The notes under the pieces: model-generated
Databases searched by the model: none
Seen by the model: the letters and a program-made list of their open reading frames with translations, nothing else
What the model was told of the DNA's origin: nothing
Made by a program: the position numbers and the translations under genes
Shown: positions 36,848 through 48,756 of the stretch, one piece after another
How positions within the stretch are numbered: position 1 is the first letter of the stretch
Layout of the letters: every line of letters begins with the position of its first letter
DNA from: Cucumis sativus
Lineage: Eukaryota; Streptophyta; Magnoliopsida; Cucurbitales; Cucurbitaceae
Direction of reading: 5' to 3'
Assembly (NCBI RefSeq): GCF_000004075.3
Contig: NC_026660.2
Span: 22,261,498-22,325,497 of the forward strand
DNA: 64,000 bases

Positions 36848-39800
36848 GTACTTCGAACCGTTGATCGACTTTCATTTTACGGTTGACTTCTCATTGGTAT
36901 ACCAGAAAAAATGAAGAAATATGGGATGTTAAATTCATCGGCGAAGAGAAATACGATCTTCCTTGTGTTACGATGGATTGGATTGGCGATTTTAATTTAT
37001 GGAAACACGAATCCCATTCTTACGGTATCTATTCTCAATCATATTTCAGTTTTGTGACGCCGGTATTGGAATTGATAAGTCAACATGTGGTATAACATCG
37101 TCGTCGAAGCTACTGATAAAGGGTGGGACTGTTGTGAATGCTCATCACCAGGAGGTTGCTGATGTTTATGTGGAAGATGGGATTATTGTTGCTGTGAAGC
37201 GTAATATCAAGGTAAGTTTTATTAATAATACGGTGAAGCAGTTCCACTGTGGTGTGAGTTTGTGACTTCAAAAGCTTTGGTTATGAATCGCTGTTGCTCT
37301 TGATCTGTGTTGTTGAATGTTTTAATATCCACTGTTAAGTCGTTTAATTGTCAATAATAGGTTGGAGATGATGTTGCAGTCGTAGATGCCACTGGAAAAT
37401 ATGTCATGCCAGGTTAAATTACAAACGATGCTTGTTTCCTGCTTTTAAGTTTGTAAAACACGCCTTAATGGGTATTGACATCAATTTTAATGAAGGACAT
37501 GCCTAGACACTTCAACCTCCCTCAGCTACTGCAGTGAATTGCATCCCCAATGCCTCTCTTATTGTAAATTGTTCAAGAAATCTTGTTCATTAGACTGCTT
37601 CAGATTAATTTATAGCCTCATTAAAGTTTCATGAATGCAATATGCCTAGCTTGACATGAAGCGGGGTGAAAGTGTGAGTCTGGTGTTGTAATGATGTAGT
37701 TTCGTGCATGCTTATAGGCACTTTTTGGCTTAGTCTATAGGATTCTGGGAAGAGAGAGGAGTTACGAATCTTGTCCTCAATACCTAATTCTCAAACATTT
37801 CCTGTGAATATTAGTAAATTCTTTCAGTACATGCATAAAATAGATGTTTTATTCCATCGGGAGTATTTGAATCAGCTCACTTTCAGTTTTCTATTTAATT
37901 TCTAATGTTAGAATCAGAAAAATACGTGGTACACTTTGATGTGGTTGATCGAAACTTTCTTCCCCTGAAATTTTTGGCAGGAGGAATTGACCCTCACACA
38001 CATCTAGCTTTCGAGTTCATGGGTACTGAGACGGTTGATGACTTCTTCACTGGTCAGGCTGCAGCATTAGCTGGTGGAACCACAATGCACATTGACTTTG
38101 TTATTCCAGTGAATGGAAGCCTATCAGCAGGGTTTGAATCATATGTGAAAAAAGCAAAGAAATCGTGCATGGATTATGGGTTTCATATGGCGATCACAAA
38201 ATGGGATGAAGTTGTTGCACAGGAAATGGAAATCATGGTGAAGGAGAAGGGTTATTATTTTCCATCTTAAGCCAATAAACCATTGATCATATTGCCTTCA
38301 TCTTGAATATCATTACAAATTTTCTGATCAATATTAATTCTTCACATATTCTGACTTTCAGGGATAAATTCTTTTAAGTTTTTCTTGGCATACAAGGGGG
38401 CATTAATGATCAGTGATGAGCTCTTGTTACAAGGATTGAAGAAGTGCAAATCTCTTGGTGCCTTGGCCATGGTACATGCTGAAAATGGTGATGCTGTATT
38501 TGAAGGACAGGAGAGAATGATTGAACTTGGTATAACTGGTCCAGAGGGACACGCTCTTTCACGGCCTGCTGTGGTAATTAAACAAGAAGAAAAAGTTCTA
38601 TCGAATTCATTTGCACCACTTGCTCCTCATTGTTATATGTTTGTGTGTCTGTGTCTGTGTCATTCACTTGCCCTTCTCTATTCATGGGTATTTCTTCCTT
38701 TGTGTGTGCTTGAAATTAACGCAGTTAGAAGGAGAGGCAACGTCCCGAGCCATACGTCTGGCTAGTTTTGTGAACACTCCTCTATATGTGGTTCATGTTA
38801 TGAGCATTGATGCAATGGAAGAAATAGCCAAAGCTCGAAAAGCAGGTGCCATATTCTATTCTATGTTTTAAAATGCCTTCTTATGGTTTGCTTAACTTAC
38901 TGTTGTTAATGAATCAGAAATATCATAGTGTACCTTGTCTATTGGTTTATGAGTGCTGGAAACCAATGGGTCTACGAACATCTTCAAAGGCTCTTTCATT
39001 TTGTGCAACCCAATTCTCCAAAAGGGTGCACAAGTAGTGTTGCACTTAAGGGCTCTGGCATTGTGCGTGAAAGAGTGGCTTTTAAAGAAGGGAAAAATAT
39101 CATTTTTAGGGCTAGGAAAATATTTTTCCTTTTGAAACCTTTGTGTGTTTGCATTTGATGTCATTATTTTAAAAATGTCCTTTTATCCCCTAGTTCGCTG
39201 AATCAAATGCAATTCACGTGACTGAAATGTTTGACTTGTCTTCTCACATGGTAACTTTACTGACTCCTTTATTTTTTTGCTGCCATCTGTAACTGACTCT
39301 ATTTTTCCTTCTCACAAACTGTAATGATCCTTCCCCGTTGGATTTATTCTTCTTCTATATGATACTCTATTTTCCTGGGCAGACAGATCACTTTTCTTTT
39401 GACCTGCAGGGCAGAAGGTGATTGGAGAGCCAGTTGTGTCTGGGTTAGTTCTAGATGAATCTGGGCTTTGGGATCCTGACTTTGTCACCGCTGCAAAGTA
39501 ACTAGCTGTTCTAGTATTTCTTTTACAACCTTATCCTTATCATGATTTTATGTCTTTCAAGTAAAAAGTCTAATACATTATGTATCATGCGTCAGGTATG
39601 TCATGAGTCCTCCTATTAGATCATCGGGGCATGATAAGGCCCTTCAAGCAGCACTTTCAACTGGAGTTCTGCAGGTTATTATAACTAAGAAAATGAAGCA
39701 TTTGCCATACTGTCGTTGAAAATTCCTGACAAATCAATTTAGTAATGCTATCATTCAAATTTCAGAAGGCAATTATTTACAGCTTCAGTTTTGGTTTCTT

Positions 39801-42800
39801 ATTGTGAATGTATGTATCATGTGTGAGCTATTTATGAAAAATTAAGATCTCCAAAAACTATTTTAGTATTGTAATTCTAATAGGTGGATTCATTACTGCA
39901 ACATTTTTCAATTTCCATGTTAAGATGATGATTATTTCTCAACGTGCTTAAATTTGCAGCTTGTGGGAACCGATCACTGTGTTTTTAATTCTACACAGAA
40001 ATCCATAGGAATTGATGACTTTCGAAAAATTCCTAATGGTGTCAATGGTAATTGCTATAGCTACCTTCTCTCACCCTCTCTCCTTCTTTCTTCCTCATCT
40101 TTTCTTCATAGGTGTTCTATATTAGCAATCAACGTGAGAACTTGAGAGCTTGATTATAATGCATATCCAATTCAATTATGATACTTTTCTTGCGTCGATG
40201 TCTGACAACTTGGAATCTTCAGGCATCGAAGAAAGAATGCATTTGGTATGGAATACGATGGTGGTAAGTTGTACGTGCATTTTTTTTCTTCTTTTAGAAT
40301 AGACAATTAAGTTTGAACTTCCTTACAAATCTCATCCAAAAATCTCTAACGTTCAGGAATCTGGTCAAATATCTGTCCGTGATTATGTTCGAATCACAAG
40401 CACAGAATGGTATGTGGTTTTGTTTGAAACACTTTTTTTTCTTTTCATTAATCTATAGAAGGTTTGTAACATGTAAAGAAAAGAAACTGTTTCTTGTCCA
40501 AAAAGAAAAAGTAAGAATGGTATGTGATCTTGTAATTATTGTATGACTTCTAGAGGAACTTCTTGTCCATTTTTATTTTAGTGTGGCTTTGTATAATTTT
40601 TGAACTCTTTAAGTTTTTTCGTATAGTATTTTGGTCGCATGATAACTCGACCATAGGTCCATAGCTCAACTATTTAAGGCATATGTCTTCAAATAAGAGG
40701 TTAGAAGTTTGAATCCTTCTACCTCCTATTGTTTTACTTTGATGAAGTGCCAAACTTAAAAATACCACTCTAAAATGTCAAATACAATTTTTGAAGTTTT
40801 ACTGCTAAACAATTTTTGCTGCCTACATTACCCAAGGAGTTGTAAGGTTTACTATTCTCTCAGTGCTAGGATTTTCAATATCTATCCAAAGAAAGGAGCA
40901 ATTCTTGCTGGGTCTGATGCAGACATAATTATACTCAATCCAAATGCAAGTTTTGAAATATCTTCAAAGCATCATCATTCTAGAACTGACACAAATGTCT
41001 ATGAAGGAAAGAAAGGGAAGGTAGAAGCTTCAAAACCATGCTGCAGTTCTCTTATGACAATATAATTTTGTGCTTTTTGATTTCTTTATGTTTACTTTGT
41101 GCTACATAATTTTAAGAGGTATGAATTGATGATGGGTACCTAGTTAAGGTTAGGCTTTAAGAGACAATACTGCCTCAATATCTCTATTTCTTTTGGGAAA
41201 GGAAACATAACTTTTCATCGTATAAATGAAAGACTTGAAGAGGAGAGAAATTGAGAAAAAAGAAGACGGTGCTATTGGAATACAAAGAAGTGAAGACACC
41301 AATAAGCAAACACTTAAAGCCTTACATACCAACACGAGAAAAGAAACAAAATCTAGAAAACATGTAAACATTAAAGCCAAAGTGAACTATAGACCATTGA
41401 GCAGAAGCAGGCAAGAGAAAGAAGTTCCTTGAGACCTAAAGTGCAAGGATCGAACCACAAAGTAAACCAACTTCTAAACTGCTGCCTCCAAGCTTGCAAC
41501 TATGAAAAAAAAAATTGCAACTTCTTAAGAGCAAAACAATAAGGCTAAGTTGCAAAAACACAAGAATTCCGCAATAATGGGTCAAGTCATGGACCAATCC
41601 ACTAAGCTAAACTTTAACTTATGGTGAATAAGATAGACTTGATTCATCTGCTAGCCACATTTTTATTCAAAGCAGAGAATTTGACAGGGATTATGTGTGA
41701 CTTTCTGCTTGAACATTTTCACCATTTTGAATAAGGTATCAAAATCATCTGCAAAGTAAATCTTTCAATTCTCCTCAACAAAATCATCTTATGCTAGAGC
41801 GTACACAATATCCTCACTACTAACACTGACAAATTGAATCTCCGTCAGAATCATAGCTAGAAAGATTGCTTTTAGGAGGTGGATGACTCCAAACTTCTTT
41901 AACAAAAGAATTATTTGATGTTGGGATGTTAATGACCGATTGGCTACAATTTGAACCCAGAGGCAAAGGATGCAAATTGTCAACCAGCTGTGAATCTTCT
42001 ATGAAGAGACATAGGACTCCTGCAGAGCCATCTGAATTGAACTCAAAATGTTTCTTTGCATATGACTTTTTTTTTTCGGCTGTAAGGAGGATAACATGGA
42101 AAGGAAGATCTTTCAAACTTCACAACCTCTTTACTGCCCTTTAAATCAACAGACCATGGAGTGCTAAATTAACTTCAACGTCCTCGTGAAAAACTTAGTC
42201 ATAAATCATAGTTTTGGTATGATTAACTTATGTGACATTTCTAATAACCTTTGGTTGGTCTACCATTTCACTAGGTTATTATGGTGGAAGGTTTGAATTA
42301 GGTTTTCTGCTTAATAACCTCAAGAATTTTGTGTGGATTTCTTTTAACAACTTGGCGCAAATACTTTGTTAGTTAGGAGTAACAAACAACTTGAAGATAG
42401 GCAGATTACGGTGTCTAGAAAATTGTGTAAATATTCATGCGATGATGAACATTATACTTGTGCATTGGCCCTATTTTCAACATTATACGTGCACGCATTT
42501 TAAAATTCAAACTGTAGATAATTGCTTACTTTTCAAATCTTGTCCAATAGATCATTTTTGGTGTACACAACATGTGAATGTATTTGAACAGTTCGATTTC
42601 TTCTAGTCACCATCACATGAATATTTACACAACTTTCTAGACACAGTAATCTGCCTATGTTTAAGAACGTGTATATTTTTCACAGGGGAAGGTTGAAGTG
42701 ACAATTTCTGGAGGAAAGATTGTTTGGGAAAACGATGAGCTAAGGGTTATTCCAGGTGCTGGGAAGTACATAGAGATGCCAGCTTTTAATTATTTGTTTG

Positions 42801-42877
42801 ATGGAATTTACAAGGCAGATGCTCAGTACCTGTCCTCGACTCGTGCTCCGGTGAAACGTTTTCATTCTTCAACTTAA
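36776..42877 (+). CDS. PYD2: Dihydropyrimidinase (PYD2)
   Basis: This zinc amidohydrolase opens the ring of 5,6-dihydrouracil to 3-ureidopropionate, step two of reductive pyrimidine breakdown. Thirteen plus-strand exons: 36776-36847, 37050-37211, 37361-37412, 37981-38250, 38362-38573, 38725-38845, 39410-39497, 39596-39674, 39960-40047, 40223-40263, 40357-40409, 40864-41020 and 42686-42877. They sum to 1587 nt (528 residues), normal for the family. Residues 1-20 form a hydrophobic signal-like segment ([13 protein letters not shown]), in line with secretory-pathway localisation reported for the Arabidopsis enzyme. Metal and catalytic positions by family analogy are His101-x-His103 (DPHTH), carboxylated Lys191 (NSFK), His224 (MVHAENGD), His280 (YVVHVMS) and Asp357 (VGTDHC). 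The body ends in [24 protein letters not shown]. All key residues are present, so the enzyme should be active. The last intron is 1.67 kb. Confidence 0.95.
40660..40732 (+). repeat. tRNA-like relic in dihydropyrimidinase intron 11
   Basis: CATAGCTCAACTATTTAAGGC resembles a tRNA D-arm/A box. GAGGTTAGAAGTTTGAATCC, about 40 bases on, resembles a T-arm/B box. It lacks a closed acceptor stem. It is the best preserved of three similar relics in the window and is in sense orientation within the intron. Confidence 0.5.
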
Positions 42878-43242
42878 ACCTTCAATCATCATAGTTTATG
42901 AAACCGGGTAGAATAGACGATAGATAGTTGTTACAGATGGAATAACCGAGATTGCATGGCCTGTATCCACCATGTAGATCTATAGTAACTTCTTTTTTAA
43001 GATACTGGACAGGATATCATGTTATTACATAGTTTATTTACTTTGTTTTCCTCCGTGAAGTAAGAAAATAAATTTCAAGGTTCCATGTTTTATAAGCTAA
43101 AGAGCCTAAACAAGATGCAGGGAAGGTGAAATTATCCATACGATGAACGTGTCTCATTTACATTACCATGCCAAGAAAAAAAAGGATTCAGAAAAACAGC
43201 ACGATATGACTAAAACATAGAGGAGTGGGTTTCTGTCCCATA
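42878..43242. other. Short gap between convergent 3' ends
   Basis: This gap of about 365 bp between the stop codons of dihydropyrimidinase (+) and the NOI-like gene (-) must hold both 3' untranslated regions. I see no further feature, only A/T-rich stretches suitable for polyadenylation. Confidence 0.6.
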
Positions 43243-45237
43243 TCAAGGCCTGATACAACAATTGATGTAGGTCAGAATCTTCTTTTTCTTCTCCTGGATA
43301 AGAAAAAAGAAAAGAGCAAGCATTAGATTTGCAATCTTTATATTAATTTATATGTTCTACAAAATTTATGTTGCAATCAGTCACGTTTCTTATACTGTAC
43401 TGTATAAGATTTTTTGCTGTCTATTTTACTATAAATTTTTAGCTCAGTATAGAATCCATCTTGAAATGATCGTTACAAAGCCTTTTATTGTACATGCTAT
43501 TACAAATATGCTTATGTCCATTATATGCTAGAACAAGATACTAACTTAGTAAGATAAGAACTGTAGTCTTGTTATTTTAAGATTATCGCGCATTACTTTA
43601 AAGTTACAGCTGTGGTTAAACTTCGGGAAAATCTCTAATTACTGGAAGTGCAACTTCACAGAAGGCTATAAATGAAGTTGCCACCATCATGAATAGCATA
43701 AAAATAATCACCCATTGAGGAATAGATACAGAATCTGTTCCTCAGCCTTAGTATCCAACAGGTACTTTCTTCTATACAAATTTTTTTCAGCTTCTGTAAT
43801 CAAATATTACATTGAATTCTTGTTCAACTTAGGTTTTCTTCATTAAGTTTAAAGTTTTGATTAGGCTTTTGAGGAGGACCATGGGTTTGATAAAGAGCTT
43901 AGAGATAATGGATTTAATATGTGGTTAAACTTGCATGGGGTTTAATATTCTATAAGTTTTTTTTTCTTGACATCCAATTGTTGCTTGTCGGGAGGGTTAT
44001 CCCAAAAAAAAAAAAATCTATTTGAAGTACAACTTATGCTGGCAAAAAATAAACATAACTCATTATAATAATTGACATGAAAAAAGTACTTGTTCTCTAA
44101 AGGTCGGAGGCTCAAATCCTCATTTTCTCAATATTTTGTACTTAGAAAAGAATGGGTGAAAGTACTTACCGGGCCAACAGAGTCATCTCCTGGTGGTGAT
44201 TGATGATGATGTTGGTGGTGATGGTGTTGGTGTTCATGGTCATGGTCATGGTCATGGTGGTGGTGGTGGTGATGGCGATGGCGATGACGATGATGGCGAT
44301 GTTTTTGGTGGCGATGATGTTTATCCACAGCTTCCATTAACTCCTTTTCATTCCCTAGGCTGGTTTTTTTGAACTCGGTTAAATCAGTTTTTTGTTGTTT
44401 TCTATCGGCTCGAGCTTGAGTAAATACAACAGAATAATTGCTTGCTCCTGGCGCATTGTGATCCCAACCCCCAAATTCTGGAACTGACCTCCACCTATTG
44501 TTCTTCATAAACACACAAATATACCAACCAAACTTTTAGTTGCATATTCAAATAGATTCATCATATTTTTCTTCCTCACATCACCAATTTTTATGATTTT
44601 GATTGCTTTCTTATTTATTCATTATGGTTGTTTTTGCCAGCAGTTGTTCCAGATGCAAGAGAATCAAATACAATGATTCTCTTGAATTAGGATAAGAAAT
44701 TCAAAAATTTTCCTGAAAACTTTTCCTATTTCTATTTCAGAAAAGGAAAAAAAACTTGGACTAGTACTAAAAACATTATTCTTTATTCTTGTAAAGAATC
44801 GGGAGCACGAAGATGCACCTAATCATTATCCTTCATAAATGCAATCGTTTTGGACGTTCAAAGTGAATTCTTTCTAATTTTTTAGCTCAAAATGTTAGAA
44901 GATTCAAGATCTTGTAATTAAAATTTTGAACTATTGGATACAAAAAAGACACCCATAGTTTCAAGCCAAACCACCATATTTAATTAACCAACTAAAGCAC
45001 CACCATCCTCTAAATGCTTCTTTTTTCTTAATAACAATACAACATTACTACAAATATACTATTTAACATAAATGAGATTTGATAAGAAATAAAAAGAAAA
45101 AAAGGAACCCAGATTGGACTCCAGAATTCAAACATTTAAAATTTAAATAAACTCATGGGATAATCATTACATGATAATAAAATAAATGAATGAAGAGGGA
45201 AAAAGAAGAATTAAATTACCTCCTTCCGAGCAGCCAT
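43243..45237 (-). CDS. NOI/RIN4-like protein with His-rich insert
   Basis: NOI-domain proteins are small membrane adaptors; RIN4, the best known, is an immune regulator guarded by plant resistance proteins. Three minus-strand exons (45237-45220, 44502-44170 and 43293-43243) encode 133 residues. The 18-bp first exon codes only MAARKE, exactly where NOI genes usually start. The NOI motif follows: NNRWRSVPEFGGWD (7-20), which contains the VPxFGxW site cleaved by the bacterial protease AvrRpt2 in RIN4. NYSVVFTQARADRK completes the domain. The last exon encodes EKKKKILTYINCCIRP, a basic stretch plus two Cys near the C-terminus, as in palmitoylated family members. Unusual is a tract at about 66-107 with 26 His in 42 residues, mixed with Arg and Asp. 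The exon-3 assignment rests on a good acceptor and the typical ending. Confidence 0.9.
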
Positions 45238-46511
45238 GGGGACTCAAAGAGGAGAGGTGGAGGTGGTGGGAGACCTCCAACAGAAAGGGAAAACGAAGGT
45301 GAGAAATCATCCTTCTAATTAAAAACCATATATATGTTTGTTCTTAATACAAACAACTTCAAATATAGGGATATCCAAATTAGACACCATCAAAACCAAA
45401 ACCAAAACCAAAAGATAAAACTAATTCTGATTTCACTTCCTCATTAAAATAGGTTTCTTCTTTATTTAGTATGAGAGAGAGAGTTCTTCTTAGGGCAAAA
45501 AAAGGATAGACTTTTGTTATCTAATAATACCATTATAGTAAGTACACTTGTTATATACATGTAATATTTGTTTTCTTTGTATCTAGTTTATCTAACCGTT
45601 ATATAATAGTTTTTTTTTATGTGATATCAATGAAAATCTAACGAATAAATCAACTTAAACATAACTTCGTCTTGTTGTATATCTTTGATTCACTGTTGCT
45701 TAACATTTTATGTTGAGGTTTGAGCAGAAAACTGTTGCTTGAACTTGGCTAACATCTTTTGGTTTTCTACACATACTTCAATTATTTTCTCCAATTTTAA
45801 CATAAATACACTCTATGGTAAATTCGTATTCTGTGGTAAGAAAAATATTAAATATAATCTTTTTCAACAAAGACGTGTGATTAGGTAGTTGAGTGAGGTA
45901 CAAAAATGAGTAGGGGTGAACATTAACATCCAAACTGAAACCAAACAACCCGATACTCAACGGTAAGTTTTTATGAAAAACGATCAGCATTTTAAGAGAT
46001 TTTTGAAAAATAAACCAACCGATCGAATTTATATTCTGGCCGACAGAACCCGATTGGAATTTAAAATTTTTATAATTATATATATTAGCTTGAGATTTCA
46101 CTTCTTCCTTCATCTCGACGGGAAAAATCGAATGGACCCAAACCGATCAGCAGTTTGCTCGGTTAAAACTGTTGGCAGTTGGTGGTCGATATCTGATCTT
46201 GTAAACTGATCGAGTCGATTTTCAATTGCAGTTTTTTTTTTACAAAACCGCACCCGACTGATAATGAACCCTAGAAATGAGTGCAGGCGAGATGCATCCA
46301 CCGGCAGTTACCAAATGGACCGAAGTAGAACCCATCCCGCTTATCTTAGATATCCAAGCCCATAAAAATTGAATGGGCCTGCCGCAGAAGCCCATTGTAG
46401 ATACATACCAAATTAAAACAAAACAAACCATCCTCTCTCCGCAGTTTCCAGCATTTCGAATTTTCTCGCAGTTTCTCTTTCCCCAAGCAGGCTCCAAAGA
46501 AACCTTCCGCC
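45238..46511. other. Shared upstream region of NOI-like and SF3B6 genes
   Basis: The two genes are divergent. The NOI side carries GA/CT-rich and A-rich stretches (around 45470-45485). The SF3B6 side contains a GGTCGG/CCGAT-rich segment (45911-46262) described separately. The ORFs here are on several frames and have no recognisable features. Confidence 0.6.
45911..46262. mobile_element. Candidate hAT-like repeat upstream of SF3B6
   Basis: It starts TAGGGGTGAACATTAAC, like the ends of the 20073 element. Inside it has several CCGATC, GATCGAG and TTGGTGGTCGAT-like motifs on both strands, and it ends near ACCGCACCCGACTG. The right border is uncertain and I see no target-site duplication. The distinct base composition and TAGGGGTG end are the evidence. 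Confidence 0.4.
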
Positions 46512-46889
46512 ATGGCAACATTCAGCCTTCCCCGCAAGGGAAATACGAGGCTGCCGCCGGAGGTCAACAGAGTCTTGTTCGTAAGAAATTTGCCCTTCAA
46601 CATCACCAGCGAAGAGATGTACGATATCTTCGGCAAATACGGCGCGATACGGCAGATTCGGATTGGTACGAACAAGGATACTAGAGGTACCGCCTTTGTC
46701 GTTTACGAAGATATCTATGATGCTAAGACGGCGGTGGATCATCTCTCCGGTTTCAATGTTGCGAATCGGTATCTGATCGTGTTGTACTACCAGCAAGCCA
46801 AGATGAGTAAAAAATTCGACCAGAAGAAGAAAGAGGATGAACTCGCTAGGATGCAGGAGAAGTACGGTGTTTCCACGAAAGATAAGTAA
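46512..46889 (+). CDS. SF3B6: Splicing factor SF3B6 (p14, SF3B14a)
   Basis: This U2 snRNP protein sits at the pre-mRNA branch site within the SF3b complex, bound to SF3B1. It is a single exon of 125 residues, the usual length for plant p14. One RNA recognition motif is complete: RNP2 as VLFVRNLPF (21-29) and RNP1 as RGTAFVVY (58-65), with [18 protein letters not shown] between. The C-terminal tail [20 protein letters not shown] is the conserved basic helix of the family. The N-terminal [15 protein letters not shown] is also typical. The ATG at 46512 is the only sensible start. The gene stands between two GGTCGG-rich repeat elements (45911-46262 and 47264-47507), which could have supplied or disrupted regulatory DNA; that is speculation. 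Confidence 0.96.
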   Translation: MATFSLPRKGNTRLPPEVNRVLFVRNLPFNITSEEMYDIFGKYGAIRQIRIGTNKDTRGTAFVVYEDIYDAKTAVDHLSGFNVANRYLIVLYYQQAKMSKKFDQKKKEDELARMQEKYGVSTKDK

Positions 46890-47263
46890 AAGGTGTGATA
46901 TGGAACTTATTTTTCTTAGGATTTTCTTAAGCAATCCTGGAATTGAGTCGAATTGTTTGTTACTTGAAGTTCTCTCTTTTTAGGGTTTAATAGCTGTACC
47001 GATGTTTTTAATTGCTGGTCATGAGTGGGCAATGGTTTACTATTTTTGCTTAAATTGTCTTTTTTTTCTTAGTCTTTATATTCTTTGATCATGTCATTAT
47101 CTGTTTCCGTTAATTATAGTTAAATTGTAAGCATTTGTTCTTAATACCTATCTGGCTTTTTTCAATTCTCTTATATGGTTGGAGTGCTTGGGTAGTAGTT
47201 AAGTTCTAAGATATGAATGTGGAAGTTATTACTTTGTGAGTGTGTAGTAAGCTTGGTATCTGT

Positions 47264-47507
47264 CAGGGGTGTGCAGCCGTTGGTCGGAACCATTTTTTCA
47301 ACCACGAACTGCCACCGAACCGAATACGGTAGTAAACCGACCTCGAGCATCAAGAAGTAAAAGTCGGTCAACTATATTCTTTAAAACATTTTCCAAAAGA
47401 ATCCAGTTTGTTTTTTCCCAAACCAACACCAACCGACCTCTTTCTTCTCCGTCCAACCTCCTTCAGTTGGTTGTCTCAGTTTTTCGGTCTGTCACACTCA
47501 CCCCCTC
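47264..47507. mobile_element. Candidate hAT-like repeat downstream of SF3B6
   Basis: It begins CAGGGGTGTGCAGCCGTTGG and ends TCACACTCACCCCCT, whose reverse complement starts AGGGGGTGAGTGTGA. Many GGTCGG/CCGACC motifs lie within. The ends match the CAGGG(G/A)TG consensus of hAT elements. I could not identify flanking 8-bp duplications. The 85-codon frame across it is not a gene. Confidence 0.5.
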
Positions 47508-48678
47508 TATGGTGGCTCTCATCTAATTGGAATAACAGAGCATAAAGCATTCAGTATAATATATACTTTGGGATTATCATCTGTTCTTTCAGAAGCTGAT
47601 AAAATGGTAGATCATTGTTTGTGCTTGTCAGTGTGCTAGGAAGAAATGACTATGATATTGCATTAGAAATTGAAATTCAGGCCGTCTTTGTGGAAATCTG
47701 TTTGCATTTTGCATGATTAAATCTAGTTTGTTGCTCAACAGGTAATTGTTGGGAGAGTAATAATGGAGGAAGTTTTGGCAAATTAGAGACCAACCTATGA
47801 GTAGACAGTATGAATCTGTTATAGCTCTACTTTCATTCTTTGGTTGTTCTAAAGTAACTTTCTATGATGGAAACTTTTTAGTTTGCAATATTCATATGCT
47901 TTTAAGATTTATGCTATTTTTCTTAGGGCTTCTCAAGATGATACACCCATCTTTATGCAGTCTCATTACACATGAAAAATGAATTAAAATATTTCAAATA
48001 AAGAAGTAAGAGGAATTTGTCACGGTGGTAATTAATGATTAGACAATTTGGTGGGATAGGTAAAGATATGTGCTTCTTGCCATCTGAATAGCCCTTGCAC
48101 AACATCAAGTATCTTAAATTTTATTTTCATAATCGATGCTTTATATTGAAATCATGCATTGAGTAAGGTTTCCTTGGTTTTCTGTCCGACTATTTAGAAA
48201 GTCATTTCAAACTAGTACACTACGTATAGTATAAGAGTGAAAGTGAGGATATATCTATCACTCACTTATGTTGACATTATCTTCTATTTCAATCTAAGTC
48301 TATACCTTTTTGCATTCAGCATATTCTTGTGGAGAAGTATCAAAGTTTCGAAGATACTAAGTACAAAAATGGCGTTTGTGCCGTTGTTACGAATTCCTAT
48401 GGGGCCATTTGAACAGAAAAAGAGTGTCTTTGAAGATGATGGTTTAGAAAGCAAGGCGTCTTCTTCGCCCTTACCTAAAATGTTTCCCTTTCATGTTTAT
48501 TTTTATATTACAATTTTGTTGAAGTTTCTGTTTATGTTGTGTTTGGATTTGGATTGTATTTTCACATTCAGAGTGTCAACAACTATGATAGATCCTCGAG
48601 TATATTTTAGTAAAAGAAAGTATATTGTTCGAATCTGTGGGATCGTCCTGTAAAGGACTAATGTGTGTTAGAAATGTG

Positions 48679-48756
48679 CTCATTGTGTATGATTTGCTCT
48701 ACCAACCACCAAACCCCCTCATTGTGTATGATTTGCTCTACAAACCACCAAATCCC
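48679..48756. repeat. 39-bp tandem duplication
   Basis: Two copies (48679-48717 and 48718-48756) both begin CTCATTGTGTATGATTTGCT and differ at only two or three bases. Around them, a TAATGTGTGTTAGAAA segment is echoed at about 48894, which suggests a slightly larger duplicated unit. Confidence 0.85.

Noticed and set aside
46413-46934. 173-codon minus-strand frame over SF3B6
   Set aside because: Antisense to a fully conserved RRM protein; no domain in the antisense product.
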